The notes: generated by a model not told the origin, from the sequence alone. Shown: positions 33,445 to 41,777, numbered from the stretch's first letter. The stretch: 64,000 nucleotides of DNA from Amycolatopsis lurida (GCF_900105055.1 NZ_FNTA01000004.1:3875501-3939500), one strand, 5' to 3'. Program-made: numbers and translations.

Positions 33445-34740
33445 TCAGGACGGCAGCACGCCGCTGCGCGAACCGCTCACCCCGCTGGACTCGTTCGGGC
33501 CGCCCTGGGGCGGGACGGTCGTGCTGTCGGCGGAGAAGTCCGGCAGATTCGGCCGCACGCCGGGCATGAACTTCGGCACCCGCAGGGTCACCTTCATGCC
33601 GGCGCCGGGCGCCGTCTCGACCATGAGCGCGTAGTCGCGGCCGAACACCTGCTGCATCCGCTGGTTGATGTTACCGAGTCCGACGTGCGCGCCCGTGCGG
33701 TGCTGGCTGCGGAGATCCGCGAGCTTGGCGGGCTCCATGCCGATGCCGTCGTCCTCGACGCTGATCAGCGCTTCGGCGCCGTAGTCCTCGGCGATCACCG
33801 TGACGCAGCCGCCCGACGGCTTCGACGCGAGGCCGTGTTTGACGGCGTTCTCCACCAGCGGCTGGATGATCAAGAACGGGACGACCACCGAAAGCACCTC
33901 GGGCGCGATCTTCATCCGCACTTCGAGCCGCCCGCCGAAACGGGCGTTCTCGATGGTCAGGTACCGGTCGATGTTCCGCAGTTCCTCGGCGAGCGAGGTG
34001 AACATGCCCGACGTCCGGAACGAGTAGCGCGTGAAGTCCGCGAAGTCCTGAAGCAGCTCCCGCGCTTCCTCCGGGTCCGTCCGGATCAGCGACGAGATGG
34101 TGTTGAGCGCGTTGTAGACGAAGTGCGGCGAGATCTGCGCGCGCAGCGCCTTGATCTCCGCCTGCTGGAGCTGGTTCTTCGATTCGTCCAGGCGCGCCAG
34201 CTCGAACTGGGTGCAGACGAACTGCGCGACGGCGTCGGCCATCTGCACCAGCCGCCCGCGCGTGCGCCCGACGACCAGCAGCGCGGCCTCGGTCTCGCCC
34301 TCGACGATCAGCGGCACGATCACCGCGGTCCGCATCCGGCAGGTGCCGCGGTGGTTGCACGGCATCTTGTCGTGCGCGACGACCTCGCGCCGGTGTTTGC
34401 GGATCGCGTTGCCGATGGCGTCGACGAGGTCGACGTAGTGGTCGTTGGCCTCGCCGTCCCACGACAGCAGCGTGCCTTCGCTGTCGGTGATGCCGACCGC
34501 GACGCAGTCGAGCATCTCCAGCAGCTGACTGGTGATCTTGTCGGCGACCTGCTCGTCGAGCCCCTCGCGAAGATCCGGTGTCGCCTTCGACATCCGGTGG
34601 ACGGCCTGCAACACCGCGTTCTCCACGATGCTCGCGGGACGTCTCAGCTTGATCAGGAGGACGACGACGAGGATCGCGAGCAGCAGCGCCACACCCCAAG
34701 GGATGATCTGCGCGATCTCGAGCCCGGACACGGCGTCCAT
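33445..34740 (-). CDS. LytS-type sensor histidine kinase
   Basis: The 431-residue protein has one N-terminal helix (about 12-32), a GAF-like sensor domain (about 60-185) with a Cys pair in MPCNHRGTC (128 and 134), and a LytS/YehU-type kinase core. His206 in QISPHFVYNALNTISSLI is the phosphorylated residue. The ATPase N-box (PLVENAVKHG) and G-box (DDGIGME, GLGNINQR) follow. Kinases of this class pair with LytTR regulators; the one at 30022-30867 is the obvious partner, though two unrelated genes intervene. The ATG at 34740 starts the first membrane helix; the longer frame upstream has no support. Confidence 0.88.
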   Translation of the reverse strand: MDAVSGLEIAQIIPWGVALLLAILVVVLLIKLRRPASIVENAVLQAVHRMSKATPDLREGLDEQVADKITSQLLEMLDCVAVGITDSEGTLLSWDGEANDHYVDLVDAIGNAIRKHRREVVAHDKMPCNHRGTCRMRTAVIVPLIVEGETEAALLVVGRTRGRLVQMADAVAQFVCTQFELARLDESKNQLQQAEIKALRAQISPHFVYNALNTISSLIRTDPEEARELLQDFADFTRYSFRTSGMFTSLAEELRNIDRYLTIENARFGGRLEVRMKIAPEVLSVVVPFLIIQPLVENAVKHGLASKPSGGCVTVIAEDYGAEALISVEDDGIGMEPAKLADLRSQHRTGAHVGLGNINQRMQQVFGRDYALMVETAPGAGMKVTLRVPKFMPGVRPNLPDFSADSTTVPPQGGPNESSGVSGSRSGVLPS

Positions 34741-34909
34741 GCTCTGCGCTCGACCAACCGGGTGCAAGGCCTGCTCCCCACTTTCCGTTGAGTTGTGACA
34801 ACTGAGGGTGGGGCCGACCCTACCCAAGACCCGGGCGCGGTCCCCATGGTCACTCCCCGTCGCGCCGGGAAGACTGTACGCAGGCAATCGCTTCCGGGGG
34901 AGGAACACC

Positions 34910-36025
34910 ATGCGCGGATCGGGGAAACTCGCGGCGGGGGTGCTGGCGGGGGTCCTGCTGGCGAGCGGGACGGCGGCCGCGGCCGGGGATCCGGTGCGCG
35001 CGGCCGTCGGCGATCTCGTCGGCGAAGGGGGATTCCCGGGAGCGGTCGTCCAGGTCCGGACCGGTGAGGCGGTCTCGCGTTTCGGCGCCGGCTACGCGAA
35101 CCTGGCCACGCTTGAACCCGCGGGGCCGCGGCACCGGTTCCGGATCGCCAGCAACACCAAGGCGTTCGTCGCCACGGTGGTGCTGCAACTGGCGAGCGAA
35201 GGCTCGCTTTCGCTCGACGATCCAGTGGAGCGGAGGCTGCCCGGTGTCGTACGCGGACCGGGCTACGAGCCGGAGAAGATCACGCTGCGCATGCTGCTGA
35301 ACCACACCTCGGGCGTGCACGACCCAATGGATCCGCATTTCTTCGACCCGTACCTCGTCGACGGGAACCGAGCGCACATCATCACGCCGTCGGAGGTGAT
35401 CCGGCGGTCGCTCGCCGACCGGCCCACGTTCCCGCCGGGCAGCGGCGTGAAGTACTCGAACACCGGATATCTGGTGCTGGGCAAGGTGATCGAGAAGATC
35501 ACCCGCAACGACGTCCGCGAGGAGATCCAGCGGCGGATCCTCGGTCCGCTCGGCCTCGGACGGACGTATTTCCCGCTGTGGTCGCCATTCCTGCGCGGCC
35601 CGCATCTGCACGGGTACGACATGCGCGGTGAGGACATGACGGTGTTCAGCCCGTCGTACGACTGGACCGCGGGCGCGATGGTGTCGACCGTCGACGATGT
35701 CGCGGCATTCCACCGCGCGTTGCTGGCGGGACGGCTCTTGGCACCCGCGCAGCAAGCCGAACTCAAGCGGCTCGTGCCGAACGAGGACGGCGGCGCCTAC
35801 GGGGCGGGGATCGAGACGCTCGACGTGAAATGCGGGGACGTCACGAAGACGTTCTGGGGCAACACCGGTGCCGGGCCGGGATTCTTCAGCGTCTCGATGA
35901 GCACCGCGGACGGCTCGAAACAGATCGTGCTGGCGCTGAACGTGTACGACCTCGCCGCGGACGTGCACGGCGGGCGGCGGGTGCCGAAGATCCCGATGCC
36001 CGCGGTGATGGCCGCCCTGTGCTGA
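34910..36025 (+). CDS. Secreted serine hydrolase, beta-lactamase / D-alanyl-D-alanine carboxypeptidase family (S12)
   Basis: The 371-residue precursor has a signal peptide (about 1-24, ending TAAAAG). The penicillin-binding fold has SxxK in IASNTKAF (Ser about 81, Lys about 84), YxN in VKYSNTGYLVLG, and a terminal HGGRRVP stretch in place of the usual HxG/KTG triad. MLLNHTSGVHD is a family signature. Such enzymes hydrolyse D-amino peptides or esters. GGGGGAGGAA precedes the ATG at 34910. It ends at a long terminator hairpin. Confidence 0.9.
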   Translation: MRGSGKLAAGVLAGVLLASGTAAAAGDPVRAAVGDLVGEGGFPGAVVQVRTGEAVSRFGAGYANLATLEPAGPRHRFRIASNTKAFVATVVLQLASEGSLSLDDPVERRLPGVVRGPGYEPEKITLRMLLNHTSGVHDPMDPHFFDPYLVDGNRAHIITPSEVIRRSLADRPTFPPGSGVKYSNTGYLVLGKVIEKITRNDVREEIQRRILGPLGLGRTYFPLWSPFLRGPHLHGYDMRGEDMTVFSPSYDWTAGAMVSTVDDVAAFHRALLAGRLLAPAQQAELKRLVPNEDGGAYGAGIETLDVKCGDVTKTFWGNTGAGPGFFSVSMSTADGSKQIVLALNVYDLAADVHGGRRVPKIPMPAVMAALC

Positions 36026-36026
36026 C

Positions 36027-36072
36027 CTCGTGAGTGGTAAGGACGGTTAGAACCGTCCTTACCGCTCACGAG
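36027..36072. terminator. 22-bp near-perfect hairpin between convergent genes
   Basis: Arms 36027-36048 and 36051-36072 pair at 21 of 22 positions with only two bases between them (CTCGTGAGTGGTAAGGACGG start). It lies between the convergent serine hydrolase and Fpg genes and overlaps neither coding region by more than the stop. It would terminate both. The near-zero loop suggests cruciform extrusion as DNA. Confidence 0.8.
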
Positions 36073-36936
36073 TCACTTGAGCAGGCGCGACATCCGCCGG
36101 TCCGCCAAGGGTTTCCCACCGGTCTGGCAGGTCGGGCAGTACTGGAAGGACTTGTCCGCGAACGAGATCTCGCGGATCGTGTCGCCGCAGACCGGGCACG
36201 GAAGTCCGGTCCTGGCGTGCACCTGCAGCCCGGACCGCTTCTCCCCTTTGAGCCGTGCCGCGGACTGGCCGACAGAGCGCGTCACCGCGCTGGTCAGCAC
36301 TTCGCTGATGGCTTCGAAGAGTCCGTCGAGCGCGCCTTCGGACAGCTTTCCGGTGGTGGCGTAAGGAGAAAGCTTCGCCCTGTGCATGATCTCGTCGGAG
36401 TAGGCGTTGCCGATCCCGGCGATCAGCGACTGATCGGTGAGCGCCGTCTTCAGCCGTTCGGTGCGCCCGGCGAACAGCTTCTCGAGCCCCGTGCGGTCCA
36501 GCGAAAGCGCGTCCGGCCCGAGGCGCGCGATACTCGCGACCTCCTTCTCCGGATCACGCACGATCCAGACCGCCAGCCCCTTCTTGGTCCCGGCCTCCGT
36601 GAGATCGAAGCCCGGGCCGGCGGCGGCGTCGAGGTGGACGCGCAGCGAGATCGGTCCCTTGCCCGGTTTGAGCGGTGCGGGCGCCAACGCGTCGGACCAG
36701 CGCAGCCAGCCCGCCCGCGCCAGATGGACGACCAGGTGGAGATCACCGGCGACGAGATCGAGGTGCTTGCCGAACCGGCCGGCACCGGTGACCTCGCGGC
36801 CGTGCAGCTCCGTCCACGGCGGGGTCGCCGTCTTCAGCACGCTGAGAGACGCCACGTCGACACGGAAGACCGTCTTGCCCACCGCGTGTTCACGCAGGTG
36901 GTGAGCGAGCGCTTCGACCTCGGGTAACTCGGGCAT
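36073..36936 (-). CDS. Fpg/Nei family DNA glycosylase/AP lyase
   Basis: The 287-residue base-excision repair enzyme starts PELPEVEALA (Pro2 nucleophile, Glu3). The helix-two-turn-helix region is near 165-195 (LTDQSLIAGIGNAYSDEIMHRA). The C-terminal zinc finger has CPVCGDTI and YCPTCQTGG (four cysteines). GLPCPVCG spacing is normal. It is the second Fpg-like paralogue type common in actinomycetes, since the N-terminal domain is shorter than classic MutM. It removes oxidised bases and cuts the abasic site. Confidence 0.92.
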   Translation of the reverse strand: MPELPEVEALAHHLREHAVGKTVFRVDVASLSVLKTATPPWTELHGREVTGAGRFGKHLDLVAGDLHLVVHLARAGWLRWSDALAPAPLKPGKGPISLRVHLDAAAGPGFDLTEAGTKKGLAVWIVRDPEKEVASIARLGPDALSLDRTGLEKLFAGRTERLKTALTDQSLIAGIGNAYSDEIMHRAKLSPYATTGKLSEGALDGLFEAISEVLTSAVTRSVGQSAARLKGEKRSGLQVHARTGLPCPVCGDTIREISFADKSFQYCPTCQTGGKPLADRRMSRLLK

Positions 36937-36968
36937 GGCCCCAGTCTCGCGCGTTCAGGCCGCCGCGA

Positions 36969-37409
36969 CTACTCCACCGGGTGCAAGGGGCCGTCGAAGT
37001 CCGGCAGCGAGTGCTTCTGGATGGTCTTCGAGATCTTCGAGACCTCGCCGCGCACGGTGAACATGCCGCGGATGGTGCCCACCCAGCGCTCCGAAGGCCG
37101 GTCGCCCGCCAGATCGCCCTCGGTCTCGGCGACCACGGTCCACGGGCGGCGCAGGATCCAGCGCAGCGGGAAGAACAACGCGACCAGCAGGAGCGCCAGC
37201 GGAACCCAGGACGGGATTCTCACGTCGGCGGGCGTCCACATGATGAGCACGATCGCGAGCAGCGCCGTCACGGCGACCATCGCGATACCCGGGCCGTAGC
37301 TGCCCGCCACATCGTGCTCGAAATCGTCCGCTGTCGCGGGAGCACGCCATTCCATCTGGGCTCGGACCACCCAGTCACGGCCGTCCTCGCCGTGCACCAG
37401 CCGGTTCAT
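36969..37409 (-). CDS. Two-helix membrane protein of unknown function
   Basis: The 146-residue protein has a soluble N-terminus (NRLVHGEDGRDWVVRAQMEW), two helices (about 43-62 and 70-92), then a strand-rich cytoplasmic tail (WTVVAETEGDLAGDRPSERWVGTIRG). The DGRDWVVR...W start is shared by many actinobacterial small membrane proteins that I cannot name. It lies 32 bases upstream of the Fpg gene's start on the same strand... its stop precedes that start's far side, so it is transcribed separately or as a leader of nothing visible. Confidence 0.6.
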   Translation of the reverse strand: MNRLVHGEDGRDWVVRAQMEWRAPATADDFEHDVAGSYGPGIAMVAVTALLAIVLIMWTPADVRIPSWVPLALLLVALFFPLRWILRRPWTVVAETEGDLAGDRPSERWVGTIRGMFTVRGEVSKISKTIQKHSLPDFDGPLHPVE

Positions 37410-37514
37410 TCAGTCGCCTCCCGCGCGGCCGCTCGCTCGTCGTGAGCGAGCTCCACCGTACCGTGACGGGAGCCGGATTCGCGAGAGTTCGAAGGCGATA
37501 TCCCCGCTCGGGCG

Positions 37515-39077
37515 TTATGGGCACGTCGGGTAGTCGACACCCGGTTCCGGATAGTGGGAAGTCGGTTCGACCGGGCTCGGCTCGTCTTCCGAAAGGTCGC
37601 CGGACGGTGTCCCGGTCTCGCCGCCGGGCGTGCTCGTCTCCGGCGAAGTGGACCCTTCCGGGTCAGTCGTCGACTCCGGCGTGTTCGACGGCTCCGTCTC
37701 GTCCCGGGGAGTCGTCGTGGACGTCGGGCTCAGCGACTCCCCCGGAGGGATGTCGTCCCGTTTCGTGGTGGTCTGGTTGGTGCCCGTTTCCGGTTCCGGG
37801 ACCTCGTTCCGCGGCGCGGTCTCCTGCGCCGGGTTCCGCTCGTCCGGTGGCAGCACGCCCTTGTCGGCGCCGGCAGCACCGTCAGCACGACCGTCACCGC
37901 CGCCGAGATCCTTCCCCGCCGTGCCGGCACCCGGCAGGCTCGGCATGTCCGACACCCCGAGTTCCGCGCCGGGGCCGCGCCCGGTCACGGCGGGCCGATC
38001 GCCCTTGCCGTGCATCCGGTCCTCGGCGATCCGCTGCGGCGGCAGCTCCACCGGCCCGCCCTGTACGGGCGGCGCGACCTGCGCCGGCAGCAACGCCAGC
38101 TCCGGCTGGCCGCCCCCGGACAGGCCGACGGTATGCGTCACGTCGGTGCCGAACACGGCCGGACCGGCGACGATCCCGACCGCGCCCGCGGCGGCCGTCG
38201 ACGCCACCGCCAAGCCGACCTTCACCTTCGATCCGAGCAGAAGCGCCTTGACCGACGCGGCGAGCCCGGACAACGCCCCGCTCGTGTGGGCACCGGCGGC
38301 CGCCGGCACCAGCAAGGCGACGACACCCGCGTGCGCGCGCAGCGAAGAACAGACGTCACGCAGCTCGTCGTGCGTCGCCCGGCAGGACTGGCACCCGATC
38401 AGGTGGCTCTTGATCCGGCGGGCCTCGGCGCCGGTGACACTGCCCGCGGTGAACCCGCCCAGCTTCTCCACCACGGCCCGGCACGAATCCGGCCCGCGGT
38501 TCACCGAAAGATGCGCTTGGAGGTACGCCGCCCGCAGCCCCTGCCGTGCCCGCCTGGCCAGCGCCGCCGTCGCGTTCGCGCTCAACCCGAAATGCGGCGC
38601 GACCATCGACGGCTGCTCGCCTTCGACCTCGGTCTGCCACAGCACCGAACGCCACCGCTCCGGCAGGCTCGTGAACGCCGTCGTGATCAGCGAATGTTCG
38701 GCCGTGCGGGCGTGCGTGTCCGCCCCCGCCCCGGCCCGGAAGGTCAGCTCGTCGTCGCTCACCGGCACGTCACGACGCGCGCCGTGCCACTCCCACGAGA
38801 CCCGGCGAGCCACCGTCAGCAGATACGCCCGGACGTAGTCCCGCGGCCCGGCACCCCGGCGCAACGCCTGAAGCACCCGGAAGAAGGTCTCGGCCGTGAT
38901 GTCCTCGGCCTCCGATCGGTCGGAGGCCAGACTGCGGGCCAGCCGCCGCACCGCGGCGGCGTGAAGCTCGAAAAGCTCCCCGAAGGCGGCGTCCTCCCCA
39001 TCGCGGAGACGCTGGAGCAATGCCTGCTCGTCGGATTCCGAGGCCGCCTGAAGCGGCACCGTGCCCTGCTCGGTCAT
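37515..39077 (-). CDS. ECF sigma factor fused to zinc-finger, membrane helix and extracellular Thr/Pro-rich tail
   Basis: The 520-residue protein has sigma region 2 (about 25-95: FGELFELHAAAVRRLARSLA, EAEDITAETFFRVLQ) and region 4 (about 130-190: LPERWRSVLWQTEVEGEQPSM). A putative anti-sigma zinc finger follows (Cys199, then HLIGCQSC with His225, Cys229, Cys232). Next come one membrane helix (about 285-306) and a 210-residue Pro/Thr/Ser/Glu-rich outer tail ending HYPEPGVDYPTCP. Sigma factors carrying their own zinc-finger anti-sigma domain and a membrane helix are known from actinobacterial ECF groups. The ATG 39077 has GGAGGTG upstream at long spacing. Release from the membrane, probably by proteolysis, would be needed for activity. 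Confidence 0.85.
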   Translation of the reverse strand: MTEQGTVPLQAASESDEQALLQRLRDGEDAAFGELFELHAAAVRRLARSLASDRSEAEDITAETFFRVLQALRRGAGPRDYVRAYLLTVARRVSWEWHGARRDVPVSDDELTFRAGAGADTHARTAEHSLITTAFTSLPERWRSVLWQTEVEGEQPSMVAPHFGLSANATAALARRARQGLRAAYLQAHLSVNRGPDSCRAVVEKLGGFTAGSVTGAEARRIKSHLIGCQSCRATHDELRDVCSSLRAHAGVVALLVPAAAGAHTSGALSGLAASVKALLLGSKVKVGLAVASTAAAGAVGIVAGPAVFGTDVTHTVGLSGGGQPELALLPAQVAPPVQGGPVELPPQRIAEDRMHGKGDRPAVTGRGPGAELGVSDMPSLPGAGTAGKDLGGGDGRADGAAGADKGVLPPDERNPAQETAPRNEVPEPETGTNQTTTKRDDIPPGESLSPTSTTTPRDETEPSNTPESTTDPEGSTSPETSTPGGETGTPSGDLSEDEPSPVEPTSHYPEPGVDYPTCP

Positions 39078-39275
39078 CCGGCCAGGCACCTCCTCCCCGA
39101 AGGACTCACCATTCGGTCGAATGGGGACACCATACGGAGGTATGCAGCCGTCGTCACCCCTTGTACGCCAGGTGTGACACCGGAGCACCTGTAGGGGTGG
39201 GTCGAAACCGCTACAGAGGGTCGGTGTATGGTTGTCCCACTGCTTCAAACGAGTACCGGAAGCAGAGCAAGACAT

Positions 39276-39348
39276 GCGGATGTAGCGCAGCTGGTAGCGC
39301 ATCACCTTGCCAAGGTGAGGGTCGCGGGTTCGAATCCCGTCATCCGCT
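39276..39348 (+). tRNA. tRNA-Gly (anticodon GCC)
   Basis: The cloverleaf is complete. The acceptor GCGGATG pairs with CATCCGC, with T as discriminator. The D-arm is GCGCAGCTGGTAGCGC, and the anticodon stem CACCT/AGGTG holds loop TTGCCAA with anticodon GCC. The T-arm GCGGGTTCGAATCCCGT has the invariant TTCGAAT. CCA is not encoded. A terminator hairpin follows 60 bases downstream. There is no integrated element at its 3' end. Confidence 0.97.
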
Positions 39349-39407
39349 CTCAAGCGGGCGCGGTGTGTCCAGGGAATGCCTGGACCGAGGCTTGCTCGCC
39401 ATAATTC

Positions 39408-39427
39408 CCGGGGGCCCGAGCCCCCGG
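39408..39427 (+). terminator. Hairpin downstream of tRNA-Gly
   Basis: CCGGGGGC (39408-39415) pairs with GCCCCCGG (39420-39427) around a CCGA tetraloop. A second small hairpin (TCCAGGGAATGCCTGGA) lies at about 39368-39384. No T-run follows, but the stem is strong. The rest of 39349-39586 holds no gene that I can support. Confidence 0.65.
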
Positions 39428-39586
39428 ACCTCCGCGTTCCTTGTCGCTCGCGTTGGCGAGTCGGTTGTCGGGCGCGTTGATCTTCTTCCTTCACTCTTTT
39501 CGGTTACTAAGTGCTACAGGTTCGGTGAGTGGGTTCACACGACCGTAGTAATTCGGATTTGTGCATATGTCGGCCTCCGGCCGCGC

Positions 39587-39880
39587 TCAGAGCGCAGGCG
39601 TTTTGAAGGGGTCGTGCTCGGCGAGGAGTTTGTCGACGCGTGCCTGGTCGACCCTGCTGACGACGGTGTTCTCGTCCTGCCGGTCACGAATGCACTTGGC
39701 GAGGGTGAACGCCGAGGTCGTCAAGAACAGCATGCCGAGGGCGAGGAAGCCGCGGACCCAGCCGTCGACCGGCAGGTACCAGATGCCGATGACGACCGCG
39801 ATCAGCGCCAGCCCGAAGGACAGGGCGGCCTGGACGAAGAACGCGACGGTGGTGGGAGGCGCTGCGGAGGTTTTCGTCAT
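39587..39880 (-). CDS. YiaA/YiaB-like two-helix membrane protein
   Basis: The 97-residue protein has the paired helix-loop-helix of the yiaAB domain: VAFFVQAALSFGLALIAVVIGIW, then LPVDGWVRGFLALGMLFLTTSAFTLAKCIRDRQDE. The function is unknown; members are inner-membrane proteins. The ATG at 39880 has GGTAGG just upstream, and the three extra residues of a longer frame are unlikely. It stands alone. Confidence 0.8.
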   Translation of the reverse strand: MTKTSAAPPTTVAFFVQAALSFGLALIAVVIGIWYLPVDGWVRGFLALGMLFLTTSAFTLAKCIRDRQDENTVVSRVDQARVDKLLAEHDPFKTPAL

Positions 39881-39945
39881 GCCTACCAAGGTCGCGCCGA
39901 GCCCCCCGCGATGTCTTGAGTACGGCTACTCAAGAAGGGTTGCGT

Positions 39946-40347
39946 TCAGATCTCGTAGCCGTCCATCACGGTCGGCGCGACCGGCGACAGGTGGTCGTCG
40001 CCGCGTTCGGTGACCAGGCCACGGGCCATCCGGTACACCTTGAACTCGTTGTCGTGGTCGGGATCCTGGTCGTCCCAGACATGGAGGAGACCGTAGGAAC
40101 CGGGCGCGAGATCGCCCACGCGGGTGAACAGGTCCACCAGCTCGGGCGCGATCGCCGTGCCGTGCTTGTCCATGCCGCCCAGGTGCAGCACCGGCACCCC
40201 GGAGGCCCAGCGAAGGTCGAGCAGGTCGGCGTCGCCGAAGTCGCGGACGGCTCGGTGCACCCGCTCGACGATGCGCTCCAGAAGCGCGGCGTCGTCGTCA
40301 CCGGAAGGGCTCGCTTGGATGGTCACCCACCCGTGGTATTCGAACAC
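39946..40347 (-). CDS. Imm7 family immunity protein
   Basis: The 133-residue protein begins VFEYHGWVTIQASP, the typical opening of Imm7 proteins, with the conserved charged strands DLLDLRWASGVPVLHLGG and GSYGLLHVWDDQDPDHDNEFKVYRMARG. Imm7 proteins neutralise polymorphic toxins delivered by neighbouring cells. The GTG at 40347 is chosen because the conserved block starts there. It follows the DUF2716 gene by 10 bases in an operon. No toxin gene is next to it, so it may be an orphan protecting against toxins of other strains. Confidence 0.8.
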   Translation of the reverse strand: MFEYHGWVTIQASPSGDDDAALLERIVERVHRAVRDFGDADLLDLRWASGVPVLHLGGMDKHGTAIAPELVDLFTRVGDLAPGSYGLLHVWDDQDPDHDNEFKVYRMARGLVTERGDDHLSPVAPTVMDGYEI

Positions 40348-40357
40348 CCGCCTGAGT

Positions 40358-40906
40358 TTAGGCAGGTCCGCCCGCCAGCACGGCCGGCGCCCCGTCACGG
40401 CGCAGCACGTTCTTGAAAACCCGTTCGCCGTGCTTCTCGAAAGCGGGCACGAGCTTCTCGCCGTATACGCACAATGTCCGTTCCCACGGGTGCCCGAGCG
40501 TGCCGAAGCGGAAGTCGTTCGCCAGGAACATGTGGTAGTCGGTCCGCGGGAACACCGAGACCGGCCACGGGTCGAGCGCGGCGTGCCGATGCGGGTAGAA
40601 GCGATACGACTGGTGCTGCCAGTGCAGGACCCAGACCCACTCGTCCTCGGCGACGCAGTCCTTCAACGCCGCGAGCGCGACACGGGCGACGTCGTTCTGC
40701 TCTACGGCGTACGGGCCGAGCCGGAATTCCGGTGACGCCCGGTCGAGACCCCTTGGGGCGAGATCCCACGCGACTGACGGTGCGGGTTCACGGAAACCGG
40801 GCCAGGCGTGCGCGTAGGTGCTCGGCCAGAACGCGAGCTTGTCGTAGACCCAGTACCAGGCGGGCTCATCTGCGACCCTGGAGATGGCTTCCCAAGCGTT
40901 GTTCAC
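40358..40906 (-). CDS. DUF2716 domain protein, likely immunity-type partner
   Basis: The 182-residue soluble protein has the DUF2716 pattern: AWYWVYDKLAFWPSTY near the N-terminus, WVLHWQHQSYRFYPHR near 100, and FPRTDYHMFLANDFRFGTLGHPW near 125. The last block is the family hallmark. DUF2716 genes are often found beside immunity genes and toxins in actinobacteria. It lies 10 bases upstream of the Imm7 gene, so both are co-expressed. A direct immunity role is inference from context. Confidence 0.75.
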   Translation of the reverse strand: MNNAWEAISRVADEPAWYWVYDKLAFWPSTYAHAWPGFREPAPSVAWDLAPRGLDRASPEFRLGPYAVEQNDVARVALAALKDCVAEDEWVWVLHWQHQSYRFYPHRHAALDPWPVSVFPRTDYHMFLANDFRFGTLGHPWERTLCVYGEKLVPAFEKHGERVFKNVLRRDGAPAVLAGGPA

Positions 40907-41000
40907 GAGCGACCCTCGGTGGTTCGGCCGATTAAGACTGGGAAAGCTTCGTGTTCGGGGCCCAAGTTGTCCAGCTCGTGGGCATTCTCCGCGAAATTGT

Positions 41001-41014
41001 CACCTGATCAGGTG
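41001..41014. promoter_or_regulatory. Perfect 14-bp palindrome CACCTGATCAGGTG
   Basis: CACCTGATCAGGTG is a gapless perfect palindrome 95 bases before the start of the DUF2716-Imm7 operon. Its size and symmetry suit a dimeric repressor such as a TetR or MarR type. No regulator gene is adjacent. Confidence 0.4.
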
Positions 41015-41055
41015 TCTTGCGCCGTCGCCGGAACCGTGAGAATGACGGTGTGTGA

Positions 41056-41086
41056 ACGGCGAGCCCACCGAACGCGGGCTCGCCGT
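41056..41086. terminator. Terminator downstream of the 41094 gene
   Basis: ACGGCGAGCCC (41056-41066) pairs perfectly with GGGCTCGCCGT (41076-41086), 9-base loop, with flanking GTGAAC/GTTCAC also able to pair. It lies just past the stop of the minus-strand gene at 41094. Confidence 0.85.
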
Positions 41087-41093
41087 CGTTCGT

Positions 41094-41702
41094 TCACGCG
41101 GCCGCCTCCCAAAGACTCATGAAGGCCGAGGCCTCACTCCGCACCCATGGCCGCACCTTGTCGCGATCGCGCGGCGACAACGCGAACTCCTTCGAGCGCC
41201 GGACGTCGATCACCAGCGGCCGCCCGCCCGGCCGCAGTTCGTCCATGGTCTGTTCGAGCAGCCACAACACCATCTGCGCGGCGTCCCGGCTCAACGGCTC
41301 CTCCTTGAAATAGAGCCAGGTCACGTACACCGGGCCGTCGCCCTTGCGCAGGCCGAGATGGGGGTTGATGCCCACTTCGAGCGAGCCGAGCCGCCATCGC
41401 GACCGGCCGACCTCCGCCGGCCGCAGGTCGCGCCGCCCGAGGTAACGCAGCCAGCCGTTGGCGATCTCGGTGTAGTGCGGCCGCGTGCGCTCGTCCGCGT
41501 TCTCGACCAGCGCCCGCAGTACCTCGCGATCCCGCCCGGAGATCCGCCCGGCACGGATCGCGTTCGCGGCGCGGAGGTAGAAGTTGAACCCGCCCCGGGC
41601 CGGGTCCTCGTACTGACGGCGCCAGCGCCGGACGAACGAGGAACGCGAGGGACCCGAGCTCGTGCTGTACCCCACGAACGTGGGCAGGGTGATGTAGGCC
41701 AT
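41094..41702 (-). CDS. Conserved actinobacterial protein of unknown function
   Basis: The 202-residue soluble protein begins YITLPTFVGYSTSSGPSRSSF and contains FYLRAANAIRAGRISGRDREVL and PVYVTWLYFKEEPLSRDAAQMVLWLLEQTM. It is mixed alpha/beta without signal peptide or membrane segments. The YFKEEPLSRDAA block and a C-terminal VIDVRRSKEFALSPRD suggest a nucleic-acid-related or regulatory protein, but I do not recognise the family. It is preceded on the same strand by another unknown gene 75 bases away. Confidence 0.6.
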   Translation of the reverse strand: MAYITLPTFVGYSTSSGPSRSSFVRRWRRQYEDPARGGFNFYLRAANAIRAGRISGRDREVLRALVENADERTRPHYTEIANGWLRYLGRRDLRPAEVGRSRWRLGSLEVGINPHLGLRKGDGPVYVTWLYFKEEPLSRDAAQMVLWLLEQTMDELRPGGRPLVIDVRRSKEFALSPRDRDKVRPWVRSEASAFMSLWEAAA

Positions 41703-41777
41703 CCGTGTCTGCCTTTCGCCGCTGTTCCTGCTGTACAGCGCCCATTTTAGAACACATGTACGACAGAAACCGGGGCT

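Noticed and set aside
39276..39348. tRNA-Gly as attachment site of an integrated element
   Set aside because: The downstream sequence is ordinary, with no integrase and no repeated tRNA 3' end within the window.
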